Shown here piece after piece: positions 1 through 10,810 of a stretch of 64,000 nucleotides of DNA (positions are counted from its first letter, which is position 1; each line of letters starts with the position of its first letter). The stretch lies in the NCBI RefSeq assembly GCF_004337445.1, contig NZ_SJZB01000014.1, forward strand, positions 109,088 to 173,087, read 5' to 3'. Below the pieces are notes generated by a model that was given only the letters and a program-made list of their open reading frames with translations, made no database searches and had not been told where the DNA came from. The DNA is from Parasulfuritortus cantonensis. GTDB lineage: Bacteria > Pseudomonadota > Gammaproteobacteria > Burkholderiales > Thiobacillaceae. Position numbers and translations under genes: made by a program.

Positions 1-2727
<2,727 letters not shown>

Positions 2728-2731
<4 letters not shown>

Positions 2732-3129
2732 GACCTGGCCTCCCGGTCCGCCGGGAAGGCGCGCAACTGGCCGACCATGCGCTGCAGCCGGGCCTGGCTC
2801 GCCGGCGCGGCCAGCAGGCCGAGGTAGCGCAGGCCGAGATTGAGGCAGGCCGTCTCGAGCTGGTCGATGTCGCTGTCGGCGCCGTGGAAGGCCACGGCCG
2901 GCGCCGGCTTCAGGGCGGCCACGCCGTGGAGCAGGCCCAGGCAGTCCGGCAGGCCGACGGGCAGGCCGCACAACAGCAGTTGCGGCGCCTGGGCCGCGCA
3001 CAGGTCCAACGCGTCCTCCAGGTCGGCCGTCGCGCAGACCGGCGCCACGCCCAGTTCCCGCAGGCGTGCCGCCAGCTGGGCCCGCACGCCGTCGTCGCGT
3101 TCGACCACCACCACCCGGATCGCTTGCAT
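2728..3129 (-). CDS. Degenerate (pseudo-)receiver domain protein
   Basis: A 133-residue single-domain protein that follows the receiver fold pattern. It has a hydrophobic strand 'VVVVERDD' whose acidic pair D12/D13 matches the Mg-binding pocket. The strand where the phosphorylated Asp belongs reads 'LLLCGLP' (C54/G55), and the usual conserved Lys is missing from 'LGLLAAP'. It therefore probably cannot be phosphorylated in the normal way. The start has a good purine-rich site (GGGGGAG) just upstream. It is coupled by a GTGA overlap to the CHASE kinase, so it may act as a phosphorylation-independent partner of that kinase. A more distant relation to ANTAR-type regulators without the output domain is possible. 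Function is inferred from fold only. Confidence 0.7.
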
Positions 3130-3277
3130 ATCCCGCTCCCCCGGCCGGCCCGCCGCCCGGTTTGGGCGGACGCGGCAGACGGCCTGACGTTACGGTTTCA
3201 AGGCTAGCGTCGCGGCCCGCTCGCCGGTATCAGGGAATCCGCGGGATCGACTTCGAAATACCTGAGCCGCGCTGCGC

Positions 3278-3913
3278 TCAGAGCTGGGTGATGCCGTTCC
3301 GGATGGCGTAGCGGACCAGGGCCGGCAGGTCGCCCAGGCCGAGGCGCTCCATGATCTGGGCCCGGTAGGTCTCCACCGTCTTCACGCTCAGGTCCAGCTC
3401 GTAGGCGATCTCCTTGACGCTGGCCCCCTCGGCCAGGCGCTTGAGCACCACCTGCTGCCTGGGCGTCAGCTCCGCCTCCCGGCCGGCGGCCGGCGCGGCC
3501 GCCTTGCCGAGGACGTGCGGCGAGATCACCGCGGACAGCCAGACGTTGCCGGACAGGACGGTCCTGAGCGCCAGTTCCAGTTCGGTCGGGGTGGCATCCT
3601 TGAGCAGATAGCCGAGGGCGCCGAGTTCGAGGGCGCGCCGCACGTGTTCCTCGTTGGCATGCATGGACAGCATCAGCACCTTGGTGTCCGGCAATGCGGC
3701 CCGCAGGCGGGCCAGGCAGTCCAGCCCCGACAGGCGCGGCATCTGGATGTCCAGGAGGATCAGGTCGGGGCGCAGGGCCAGGGCCTGCTCCAGCGCCTCC
3801 TGGCCGTCCCCCGCCTCGGCAACCACCTCGTAGCCCGGGATCTCCCGGATCAGCATGGCCAGGCCGGCCCGGACCAGCTTGTGGTCGTCCGCAATCGCGA
3901 TGCACACCGTCAT
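3278..3913 (-). CDS. NarL/FixJ-family response regulator (REC + LuxR HTH)
   Basis: A 211-residue cytoplasmic response regulator. The receiver has the acidic pair D9/D10, phospho-acceptor D55 in 'LILLDIQMP' and the conserved Lys in 'YLLKDA'. The C-terminal LuxR-type helix-turn-helix begins around residue 148 ('LTPRQQVVLKRLAEGASVKE') and contains the recognition-helix signature 'LDLSVKTVETYRAQI'. Length and layout are normal for NarL/FixJ regulators. It lies 20 bp downstream of a NarX-type HisKA_3 kinase on the same strand, so the two are very probably a cognate pair. Target genes cannot be read from the sequence. A gap of about 150 bp separates it from the degenerate receiver downstream. Confidence 0.92.
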   Translation of the reverse strand: MTVCIAIADDHKLVRAGLAMLIREIPGYEVVAEAGDGQEALEQALALRPDLILLDIQMPRLSGLDCLARLRAALPDTKVLMLSMHANEEHVRRALELGALGYLLKDATPTELELALRTVLSGNVWLSAVISPHVLGKAAAPAAGREAELTPRQQVVLKRLAEGASVKEIAYELDLSVKTVETYRAQIMERLGLGDLPALVRYAIRNGITQL

Positions 3914-3933
3914 GACGCCCTGCTCCCCCGTCT

Positions 3934-5826
3934 TTAACCATCCTTGCCAAGGGGAATAACGGCAGTTATCCGGCAGCCTTTACCCGGGCTGGACCGGACC
4001 TCGAACTCGCCGCCCAGGCCGTGCACGCGCTCGCGCATGCCGCGCAGGCCGAGATGATCCGAATTCGGCCCGCCGGGCGGCGCCGCCGAGGGGTCGAAGC
4101 CGACCCCGTCGTCGCTGACCGACAGGCTGAGGGCGTCCGCGCTACGGGTCAGGACGACCGCCGCGGTCGCCGCACTGGCGTGCCGCACGGCGTTGGTGAG
4201 GGCTTCCTGGACGACCCGGAAGCAGGTCATCTCCACCGGCCCCGGCAGGCGCTCCAGGCCGAGGTTCTCGGACAGGCTGACCGCCATCATGGCGTGGCTG
4301 CGCAGCAGCTCCAGGTGCCCGCGCACGGCGGCGGCCAGGCCGAGGTCGTCGAGCTGCGGCGGGCGCAGCTGGTGCACGATGCGACGGACCGTCTTCATCA
4401 GCTCGGCGGTGATCTGGCGCGCGTTCTGCAAGGGCTCGGCGGCCTCCGGGCCGGCCTGCCGGCGCCGGACCATCTCCAGGTTGATGTTCAGCGCCGCCAG
4501 CATCTGGCCGACCTCGTCGTGCAGTTCCAGGCTGAGCCGGCGGCGCTCCTCCTCCACCTTGTTGCGCTCCGCCTCGGCGTGGCGCTCCTCGCTGGCGCGC
4601 AGGCGCTCGTCCATGAGCTTGCGCTCGGTGATGTCCTCGGCCATGCCGGCGATCCGGCAGATGCGGCCGGCCGGATCGCGCACGCCGTAGCCGTGCGCCT
4701 TGATCCAGCGCTCGCTGCCGTCGGGCCGCACCACCCGGTACTCGGGCAGGTCGATCTCGCTCTGGTCGCCGGCCTTCTTCGCGGCCAGGTAGGCCGACAC
4801 CCGGGCCCGGTCGTCGGCCCGCACGGCGGCCAGCCAGGCCCCGGCGTCGAGGTACAGCGAGGCCCGGTCGCGCCCCCAGACCGTCTCGTAGGCCGGGCTG
4901 ACGTAGTGGACGGTGCGCCAGTCCGGCGACACCAGCCAGAACACCTCGTTGATGTGTTCGGCCAGTTCGCGCAGGTTGCGCTCGCTCGCCCGCAGTTCCG
5001 ACTCGGTATCGGCCAGCCGGGCGGCCAGCCGGTCGGTCAGCTGGTTGTTCAGGCGCAGCACCTCGCGTTCCGATGCCCGCAGCTTGGTGACGTCCGCGAT
5101 GCTGACGACGGTGTAGCGACGGGCGCCGACCCGCATGGGGCCGAGGCCGATCTCGACCGGGAATTCGCTGCCGTCCTTGCGCCGGCCGAACAGCTCCCGC
5201 GACGCGCCCATCGCGCGCGGCCGGGTCTCTTCGGCGAACCGGGCGCGCAGGCCGGCGTGCTGCCGGCGCAGATGCTCCGGCATGAGCCGTTCCACCGCCT
5301 GCCCGACCAGCTCGGCTTCGGCATAGCCGAACACCTCGGCGACGCGGCCGTTGGCGCGCACGATGCGGCCGTCCTCCGCGACCACCAGCACGGCCTCGGC
5401 GATGGCTTCGACGATATCGTCGAACTGGGGCTGGCGCTCCGGGATCTGCCACTGCACGCGCACCGAGACGCGGCCCAGCTCGGGATGGTCGAGGCGATAG
5501 ATGCGGGCGTCGACCCAGAACTCGGTGCCGTCCTTGCGCCGGCTCCTGAGCTCGCCCTGCCAGGTCGCCTGGCCGGCCTGGGCCGCCGTGTCCTGCTCGC
5601 TGCAACCGGGGTGGAGGCGGTCGAGCGGCAGGCCGACCAGTTCGCCGGCCGGGTAGCCGAACATGGCGTCCCAGGCCGGATTGGCGTAGCGGATGAGGCC
5701 GGCCGCGTCGACCAGCGCCACGGCGTTGAGCAGGCGCCCGGCGACCTCGGTGAACGGGATGGCGGCCACCCCGGCCGTCGCCGGGCCGGTATCGGCCGCG
5801 CTACCGCTGCTCCTGGACCCGTTCAT
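3934..5826 (-). CDS. Multi-PAS sensor histidine kinase, HisKA_3 (NarX/DegS-like)
   Basis: A 630-residue kinase without a clear membrane segment, so it is probably a soluble cytoplasmic sensor. Three PAS domains lie at about residues 30-130, 140-250 and 285-405, the last ending in a PAC motif 'GMAEDITERK'. A short coiled coil leads to a HisKA_3 dimerisation domain with phospho-acceptor H436 in 'SLELHDEVGQ'. The ATPase domain follows with 'EALTNAVRHA' (N box), 'DDGVGFD' (G1) and 'GLRGMRERV' (G2). This kinase class pairs with NarL-type regulators, and one lies directly downstream. PAS ligands (redox, oxygen or haem) cannot be assigned because no cofactor motif is evident. It starts 45 bp after the ADP-ribosyltransferase gene. 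Confidence 0.9.
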   Translation of the reverse strand: MNGSRSSGSAADTGPATAGVAAIPFTEVAGRLLNAVALVDAAGLIRYANPAWDAMFGYPAGELVGLPLDRLHPGCSEQDTAAQAGQATWQGELRSRRKDGTEFWVDARIYRLDHPELGRVSVRVQWQIPERQPQFDDIVEAIAEAVLVVAEDGRIVRANGRVAEVFGYAEAELVGQAVERLMPEHLRRQHAGLRARFAEETRPRAMGASRELFGRRKDGSEFPVEIGLGPMRVGARRYTVVSIADVTKLRASEREVLRLNNQLTDRLAARLADTESELRASERNLRELAEHINEVFWLVSPDWRTVHYVSPAYETVWGRDRASLYLDAGAWLAAVRADDRARVSAYLAAKKAGDQSEIDLPEYRVVRPDGSERWIKAHGYGVRDPAGRICRIAGMAEDITERKLMDERLRASEERHAEAERNKVEEERRRLSLELHDEVGQMLAALNINLEMVRRRQAGPEAAEPLQNARQITAELMKTVRRIVHQLRPPQLDDLGLAAAVRGHLELLRSHAMMAVSLSENLGLERLPGPVEMTCFRVVQEALTNAVRHASAATAAVVLTRSADALSLSVSDDGVGFDPSAAPPGGPNSDHLGLRGMRERVHGLGGEFEVRSSPGKGCRITAVIPLGKDG

Positions 5827-5871
5827 CGCTAGGCTCCCTTCACGGAACGGCCGCCGGGCGGCCCCGGCCGG

Positions 5872-6942
5872 TCAGGCCTGTTTCTTGCCGCTCAACAGCT
5901 TGTACACCTTCTCGGCGGCGTCCTTCTCCTCGCTGACGAAGTGGTCGCGCAGGTAGATCGGACCGGTGAACTTCGGGAAGGCGCCCTTGGTCACCTGCCG
6001 GAAGCCCATCACGTTCTCCCAGGTCACGGCGCCCGGCATGGCGATCTCCTGCTCGCCGAAGATGGTCGTCCATTGGTGCTTGGCCTGGTCCGGCACGACG
6101 TAGCCGCCGTCGATCCGGGTCACGTAGACCCAGCCCGCGGTGCTGCTGTTCGAGGCGTAGCCCTTGGCCACGGTGACCGCCCGGGTGGTGGAGATGAAGC
6201 CCTTCATGGCCTCTTCCGCCAGCATCCGGCCGAGGTGGAATTGCTCCAGGTCGACCATCATGCGCCAGGTGCCGTAGTGCCAGACCGCCTGTTTCATGGT
6301 CTGGTCGGGGATCGACTTCTGGATGGCATCGCGGAACTGCGGCCAGGTGATGTCCATCCCCGCGCGGTCCTTCAACCAGCGGCTGAACTGCTTGTAGACG
6401 ACGTTCTCGACGTACCAGTCGTCCGTGCGCGTGATGGGCGGCTTGAAGCCGCCCGCGTTCTTGATCGCCAGCGGGTCGCGCTTGTCGCCCCGGAAGGTGA
6501 ACGCGCGCACCCGGTCGAAGCCCTTGTGCAGCGCCCAGTCGGTCGCGAAGGTGCTCTTCAGGTGGGTGGCGCCGCTGGCCACCTGGCTGTTGTGGAAGCC
6601 TTGGTCGGCCTTGGCGATGATGGCCGGCGTGTTGATCTTCTGGTAGCCCGGGGCCGGCTGCTTGACCGCTACGCCCTGGCGGTGCCCGCCCATCTGCACG
6701 CCGCTCCGGCTCGCCCCGGCCGCTGGGCTGGCCGCCGTCCAGGCGTGGTCGAGCATCTTCTGCATGGCCGGCGGCAGCGGCAGCATGGGCAGCTTGGACT
6801 TGCTGTTGATGTAACCGAGCGTGCCGCCGCTCCAGCTCATGTTGCCCTCCTGCTCCTCGCCGGCGTATTTGCCTTCCGGATCGTACTCGCCGAATTCGAT
6901 GTAGCGGTGCACGCCCTGGGTAAGTTTCTTCTTGAAGCTCAT
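5872..6942 (-). CDS. Cholera toxin A / heat-labile enterotoxin-like ADP-ribosyltransferase
   Basis: A 356-residue protein whose C-terminal two thirds carry all three landmarks of arginine-specific R-S-E ADP-ribosyltransferases of the cholera toxin A type. The Arg motif is 'FRGDKRDPLAIKNAGGFKP' (R151), paralleling toxin 'YRADSRPPDEIKQSGG'. The STS motif is 'GFISTTRAV' (S251-T252-T253). The ExE motif is 'FGEQEIAMPGAV' (E297, E299), paralleling 'PDEQEVSALGGI'. The predicted activity is NAD-dependent mono-ADP-ribosylation, probably of arginine. No signal peptide or toxin-like cleavage site is seen, and no B-subunit gene is nearby. The first 140 residues are of unknown type. It lies 63 bp downstream of hoxJ on the same strand. 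Its target and export status are unknown. The motif set makes the fold call good; the biological role is open. Confidence 0.78.
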   Translation of the reverse strand: MSFKKKLTQGVHRYIEFGEYDPEGKYAGEEQEGNMSWSGGTLGYINSKSKLPMLPLPPAMQKMLDHAWTAASPAAGASRSGVQMGGHRQGVAVKQPAPGYQKINTPAIIAKADQGFHNSQVASGATHLKSTFATDWALHKGFDRVRAFTFRGDKRDPLAIKNAGGFKPPITRTDDWYVENVVYKQFSRWLKDRAGMDITWPQFRDAIQKSIPDQTMKQAVWHYGTWRMMVDLEQFHLGRMLAEEAMKGFISTTRAVTVAKGYASNSSTAGWVYVTRIDGGYVVPDQAKHQWTTIFGEQEIAMPGAVTWENVMGFRQVTKGAFPKFTGPIYLRDHFVSEEKDAAEKVYKLLSGKKQA

Positions 6943-7005
6943 TTGTCGTTGCCCTCTTCTCTGCTGATCGTCGTCGTTATGTCCGGCTCGCCGCCGGCAG
7001 TTTGG

Positions 7006-8373
7006 TCATGGCCGCGCCAGGGGCATGGTCATGACGAATTCGGCGCCGCCGTCGGGGTGGTTGCCGGCGCTCAGGCGGCCGTCGTGGCGCTCGACGATGC
7101 CGTAGCTGATCGCCAGGCCCAGGCCGGTGCCCTGGCCGACCGGCTTGGTCGTGAAAAAGGGTTCGAACACGTGTGCCAGGCTGTCCTCCGGGATGCCCGG
7201 CCCGCTGTCGTGGAAACGCACCTCGACCCGGTTTCCGACCCGGGCGGCGTGGATGCGCAGGACCCGTTCCGGCTGCCCGGCCGTGGCGTCGCAGGCGTTC
7301 TGGACCAGGTTCATGATCACCTGCTGCATCTGGCCCGGCGACCCGAATACGTTGATGCCCTCCGGGATGTCCATGTCGACCCGGAAACCGTCCGACGCCG
7401 CCTTGCTCACCCAGTGCACGGCGCGCTCGATCACGTCGGTGAGGTTGAAGGCCTGGAAGGCGTTGCGGTCGACCGCCGAGAAGCGCTTCAGGCTGTCGAC
7501 GATGTCGCGCGTGCGCTCGGCCCCCTCGACGGTGCCCTCGATCAGGGACGGCAGGTCGGCGAGCAGGTGGTCGATGCGCAGCTCGGCGCGCAGGCCGGCC
7601 AGGGCCTCGGCCGGGGCGCCGCCGTGGATCGCCGCCAGGTAGCGTTCCAGGCGCCCGGTATAGCGCTGCAGGGCATGGACGTTGCCGAGCACGAAGCTGA
7701 TCGGGTTGTTGAGCTCGTGGGCGACCCCGGCGACCAGGCGCCCGAGCGAGGCCATCTTCTCGGCGTGGAGCAGCTGCTGCTGGGTCTTCTGGAGGTCCTC
7801 GTGCGCCTCGCGCAGGGCCTGGTAGGCCTTGCGCAGCTCGCCCACCGGGCGCCCGGTGACCACCATGCCGACGCGGGCGCCGGCGTGGTTGAAACGCGGC
7901 GTGCAGTTGAGCGAGACCGGCATGGCGCCGCCGTCGGCGGCACGCAGGTTCAACTCGCAGTCGTGCACGGAGCGGTCGCCGTGGCCGGTGAACATGCGCT
8001 CGGCGGCGGCGCGCGAGCCGTCGTCGGCGAACAGCTCGAACATCGGCCGGCCGATCAGCCGTTCCGGGGTGTCGCCCGAGCAGGCCTGCAGGGACGGGTT
8101 GACCTCCTCGATGCGGCCGTCGTGGTCGCACACCACCAGGATGTCGGACATCGACGACAGCACCGACATCACGAAACGCTGCGACTCCTCGAGGGCGGCG
8201 TTCTTCTCCTCCAGGGCGACTTCGTACTGGAGCAGGTCGTTGTAGACCTCGTCCATCTTCCGGATCACCTCGATCCAGACCTCCTCGCCGAGGCCGCCCA
8301 GCCCGTCCTCGGCGCCGAGCGCCTCGAGCATCGCCGTCGGCAGTACCGGTTCGGGCTTGCGCAGCTTGTCCAT
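7006..8373 (-). CDS. hoxJ: Hydrogen-sensing histidine kinase HoxJ/HupT
   Basis: A 455-residue soluble histidine kinase. After an N-terminal helical region there is a PAS domain at about residues 66-180 ('[20 protein letters not shown]'). A HisKA domain follows with H219 in '[18 protein letters not shown]', then an ATPase domain with '[13 protein letters not shown]', 'DSGPGIP' and '[12 protein letters not shown]'. In Ralstonia eutropha, HoxJ forms a complex with the regulatory hydrogenase HoxBC through its PAS region and controls HoxA. Here the gene directly follows hoxC (TGATG overlap), reproducing the hoxABCJ order. The start was chosen as the ATG at 8373 because the open frame upstream belongs to hoxC. 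HupT is the equivalent name in Rhodobacter. Confidence 0.9.
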   Translation of the reverse strand: MDKLRKPEPVLPTAMLEALGAEDGLGGLGEEVWIEVIRKMDEVYNDLLQYEVALEEKNAALEESQRFVMSVLSSMSDILVVCDHDGRIEEVNPSLQACSGDTPERLIGRPMFELFADDGSRAAAERMFTGHGDRSVHDCELNLRAADGGAMPVSLNCTPRFNHAGARVGMVVTGRPVGELRKAYQALREAHEDLQKTQQQLLHAEKMASLGRLVAGVAHELNNPISFVLGNVHALQRYTGRLERYLAAIHGGAPAEALAGLRAELRIDHLLADLPSLIEGTVEGAERTRDIVDSLKRFSAVDRNAFQAFNLTDVIERAVHWVSKAASDGFRVDMDIPEGINVFGSPGQMQQVIMNLVQNACDATAGQPERVLRIHAARVGNRVEVRFHDSGPGIPEDSLAHVFEPFFTTKPVGQGTGLGLAISYGIVERHDGRLSAGNHPDGGAEFVMTMPLARP

Positions 8374-9809
8374 CAGTGCACCGTGCAGGCCATGCAGGGA
8401 TCGAAGGAGCGCACGACGTGCTGGACCGGCGTCAGGTCGCCGCCCGGCACCGCCAGGCCGGCGAGCGCCTGTTCCAGGGCGCCGGGCGTGCCGGCGCCGT
8501 CGCGCGGCGAGAAGTTCCAGGTGGTCGGGGCGACGACCTGGTAGCGCGCGATGCGGCCCTGGCGCACCACCAGCCAGTGGCCCAGGCTGCCGCGCGCCGC
8601 CTCGGCCAGGCCGACCGCCTCGCCGTCGTCGGGCAGGGCCAGGGCGTCGCACCAGGGTGCGCCCGGCTCGATGGCGCGCGCCCAGTCCTCCATGACCGGC
8701 ACCACGGCGGCCAGTTCGAGCAGGCGCGCGAGCACCCGCGCCGTGACGCTGCCGCCCCGCTCCGCCACCAGAGCGCGCACGAGCGGCTGCCCGGCCACCA
8801 TCTGGCGCGCCAAGGCGCCCGTCTCGACGACCTCGCCGCGATAACGCGGTGCCTTGCACCAAGTGTAGGCCCCGGGCTTGTCCGGGTCCGGCACGGTCCG
8901 GCCGAGCAGGGGCGGCAGGGTGCCGCCTTCCAGCCAGGCATGGCTGACGTCCTCGCTGACCGCCTCGACGTCCAGCCCGGCGACCCGGCCGTCGCGCCAC
9001 ACCCCGGCCGGCCAGAGGCGGCCATCCGGCCCGGCATAGGCGCCGTAGCTGAGGAAACGGTCGCCGGCGCGGCCGGCACGGTCCAGGCCGAGGTCGTCGG
9101 CAATGGCGAGGAAGCGGCGCAGGTCGCCGCCGCCGGCACGGCGCCAGCGCGCCAGGTCGTCGAGCCCGGCCAGGCCGGTGACCGCCTCCAGGCGGTCGCC
9201 GAACAGGTGCTGCTCGAGGAAACGCCGGAAGTCGCGCACCAGGCCCACCAGCTGGAGGACGTCGCCCGCGGCGAGCGGGCGCGCGCTGCCGCCCGGGCGC
9301 AGGCTCAGGGTGTGCGGCCACTTGCCCGCCATCAGGCCCATCAGGTGCATGAAGGCGGCGCGTGCCGGCAGGACGTCGCGCGCCGCCGTGCCCTCGACCG
9401 CCCGGAAGCGCGCCGCGGCCTCGTCGTACCAGGGCCGCCCGGCGTACGCCGGGCGCGCGAAGTCGGGCATGAAGAAGAGGTAGAAATGGGTCAGGTGGTC
9501 GGCCAGGTTCTCGCAGGCGCCGACCAGGCACTCCGCCAACAGGCCGTTGCGGGTGGCCGCGGCGCCGGCCAGGTTGCGCAGGGCGGCGGCGGCGGCGATG
9601 CTTTGCGAGACCGAGCAGATGCCGCAGATGCGTGGCACGATGGTCAGGGCGTCCTCGCTCGGCCGTCCCGGCAGCATGGCCTCGAAGCCCCGGTACAGCG
9701 AGGCGCTGATGCTGGCCGCCGCGATGCGCTCGTCCTCGATGTCCAGGCGCACCTCGAGGTCGCCCTCGACCCGGTTGAAGGGCCCGACGATCCGGCGTTC
9801 GCGCGTCAT
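8373..9809 (-). CDS. hoxC: Regulatory [NiFe] hydrogenase large subunit (H2 sensor)
   Basis: A 478-residue group 2b [NiFe] hydrogenase large subunit binding the Ni-Fe site. The N-terminal ligand motif is 'RICGICS' (C62, C65) and the C-terminal motif is 'DPCMACTVH'. The protein ends at that His, with no cleavable extension, as known for H2-sensing HupV/HoxC. Two residues known to narrow the gas channel of the Ralstonia sensor (Ile62, Phe110) align with I64 and F112 here ('CGIC' and 'HFYLFF'), arguing for an oxygen-tolerant sensor rather than an energy-conserving enzyme. The start at ATG 9809 overlaps the hoxB stop (ATGA); the last base overlaps the hoxJ start. Accessory hyp genes are not in the window. 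Confidence 0.93.
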   Translation of the reverse strand: MTRERRIVGPFNRVEGDLEVRLDIEDERIAAASISASLYRGFEAMLPGRPSEDALTIVPRICGICSVSQSIAAAAALRNLAGAAATRNGLLAECLVGACENLADHLTHFYLFFMPDFARPAYAGRPWYDEAAARFRAVEGTAARDVLPARAAFMHLMGLMAGKWPHTLSLRPGGSARPLAAGDVLQLVGLVRDFRRFLEQHLFGDRLEAVTGLAGLDDLARWRRAGGGDLRRFLAIADDLGLDRAGRAGDRFLSYGAYAGPDGRLWPAGVWRDGRVAGLDVEAVSEDVSHAWLEGGTLPPLLGRTVPDPDKPGAYTWCKAPRYRGEVVETGALARQMVAGQPLVRALVAERGGSVTARVLARLLELAAVVPVMEDWARAIEPGAPWCDALALPDDGEAVGLAEAARGSLGHWLVVRQGRIARYQVVAPTTWNFSPRDGAGTPGALEQALAGLAVPGGDLTPVQHVVRSFDPCMACTVH

Positions 9810-10810
9810 TTCGCCCCCGCCTTGCTGGCCGGCGGCACCACGATGTGGTCGGACACCGCGTTGTCGCGCACCCGTTTGGGCGTCGCCGACTTGGACAGGG
9901 CGGCCAGGGCCACGAACCAGGCGCGCGGCATGTCGACCGGCAGGCCGACCGGGATGCCGGCCAGCTTGGGCGTCTGCTCGAAGGCGTGGCCGGGGGCCTC
10001 GAAGCCGGGCTCGGTACAGCGGATGCAGGCATAGCCGCCACGCAGGCAGGAGCCGGAACCGTTCCAGAGCCGCATGTTGCAGTCGGCGTGCGCCTGGGTG
10101 CCCTTGCAGCCCAGGTTCTCCATCAGGCAGCCCTGGTCGGAAGCCTTGCCGGCGCTGGCCTTGAATTCGTAGTACTCGTTGCGCGGGCAGCCGTGGTGGA
10201 CCAGGTGGTCGGTGTACAGGCGCGGGCGCCGGTAGGCGTCGAGCTGGTCCATGCCGAAACGGCCCAGGCCGATGCCGAGCAGGGTGTCGAGCAGCCAGCC
10301 GGGATGGATCGGACAGCCGGCGACGTTGATCACCGGCAGGCCGGCGCCGGCCCGGAAGTCGCGCCCGAGCAGGCCGCCCGGGGTCTCGCCGTCGTATTGC
10401 AGGCCGGTGGCGCCGCCCGGGTTGCCGCCGACGGCGTTGATGCCGCCCCAGGCGGCACAGCTGCCCACCGCGACGACGTGACGGGCACGGCCGGCGAGCT
10501 CGCGCAGCCAGTGGATCATCGGCCGGCCGGTGCCGGCCAGGATGTGGAAACGGCCGCTGCCGTGCGGGCCGGTCATGGGCGAGCCTTCCAGGCAGAGTAT
10601 GTCCAGGCGCTCGCGGCCCTCCGCGCAGGCGGCCAGGACGGCCAGGGCCTCGTCGCCGCTGGCCTCGCTCAGGCTCGGATGCCAGAGCAGCCGGATGCCG
10701 GCGTCGGCCAGGCGGTCGACCAGGTTGGGCTGCTCGGCGTTGAGCAGGGACAGCGTGCAGCCGCCGCAACCGCCCGACTGCAGCCAGAGCAGGTTGAGCG
10801 GCTCAGCCAT
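9806..10810 (-). CDS. hoxB: Regulatory [NiFe] hydrogenase small subunit
   Basis: A 334-residue iron-sulfur subunit partnering HoxC. Cluster ligands are visible in 'QSGGCGGCTLS', 'VGSCAAWGG', 'VAGCPIHPGW', 'HGCPRNEYYE', 'ENLGCKGTQAHADCN' and 'CLRGGYACIRCTEPGF'. There is no twin-arginine leader, as expected for a cytoplasmic H2 sensor in contrast to membrane-bound hydrogenases. The start is the ATG at 10810, preceded by a strong GGGGAGGGAGG ribosome site inside the hoxA tail; the two genes overlap by 8 bp. The small subunit passes electrons from the Ni-Fe site and takes part in signalling to HoxJ. Confidence 0.93.
   Translation of the reverse strand: MAEPLNLLWLQSGGCGGCTLSLLNAEQPNLVDRLADAGIRLLWHPSLSEASGDEALAVLAACAEGRERLDILCLEGSPMTGPHGSGRFHILAGTGRPMIHWLRELAGRARHVVAVGSCAAWGGINAVGGNPGGATGLQYDGETPGGLLGRDFRAGAGLPVINVAGCPIHPGWLLDTLLGIGLGRFGMDQLDAYRRPRLYTDHLVHHGCPRNEYYEFKASAGKASDQGCLMENLGCKGTQAHADCNMRLWNGSGSCLRGGYACIRCTEPGFEAPGHAFEQTPKLAGIPVGLPVDMPRAWFVALAALSKSATPKRVRDNAVSDHIVVPPASKAGAK

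Noticed and set aside
5872..6942. A DraT-type dinitrogenase reductase ADP-ribosyltransferase
   Set aside because: The motifs match the cholera toxin A type; no DraT-like sequence or nif gene is visible in the window.
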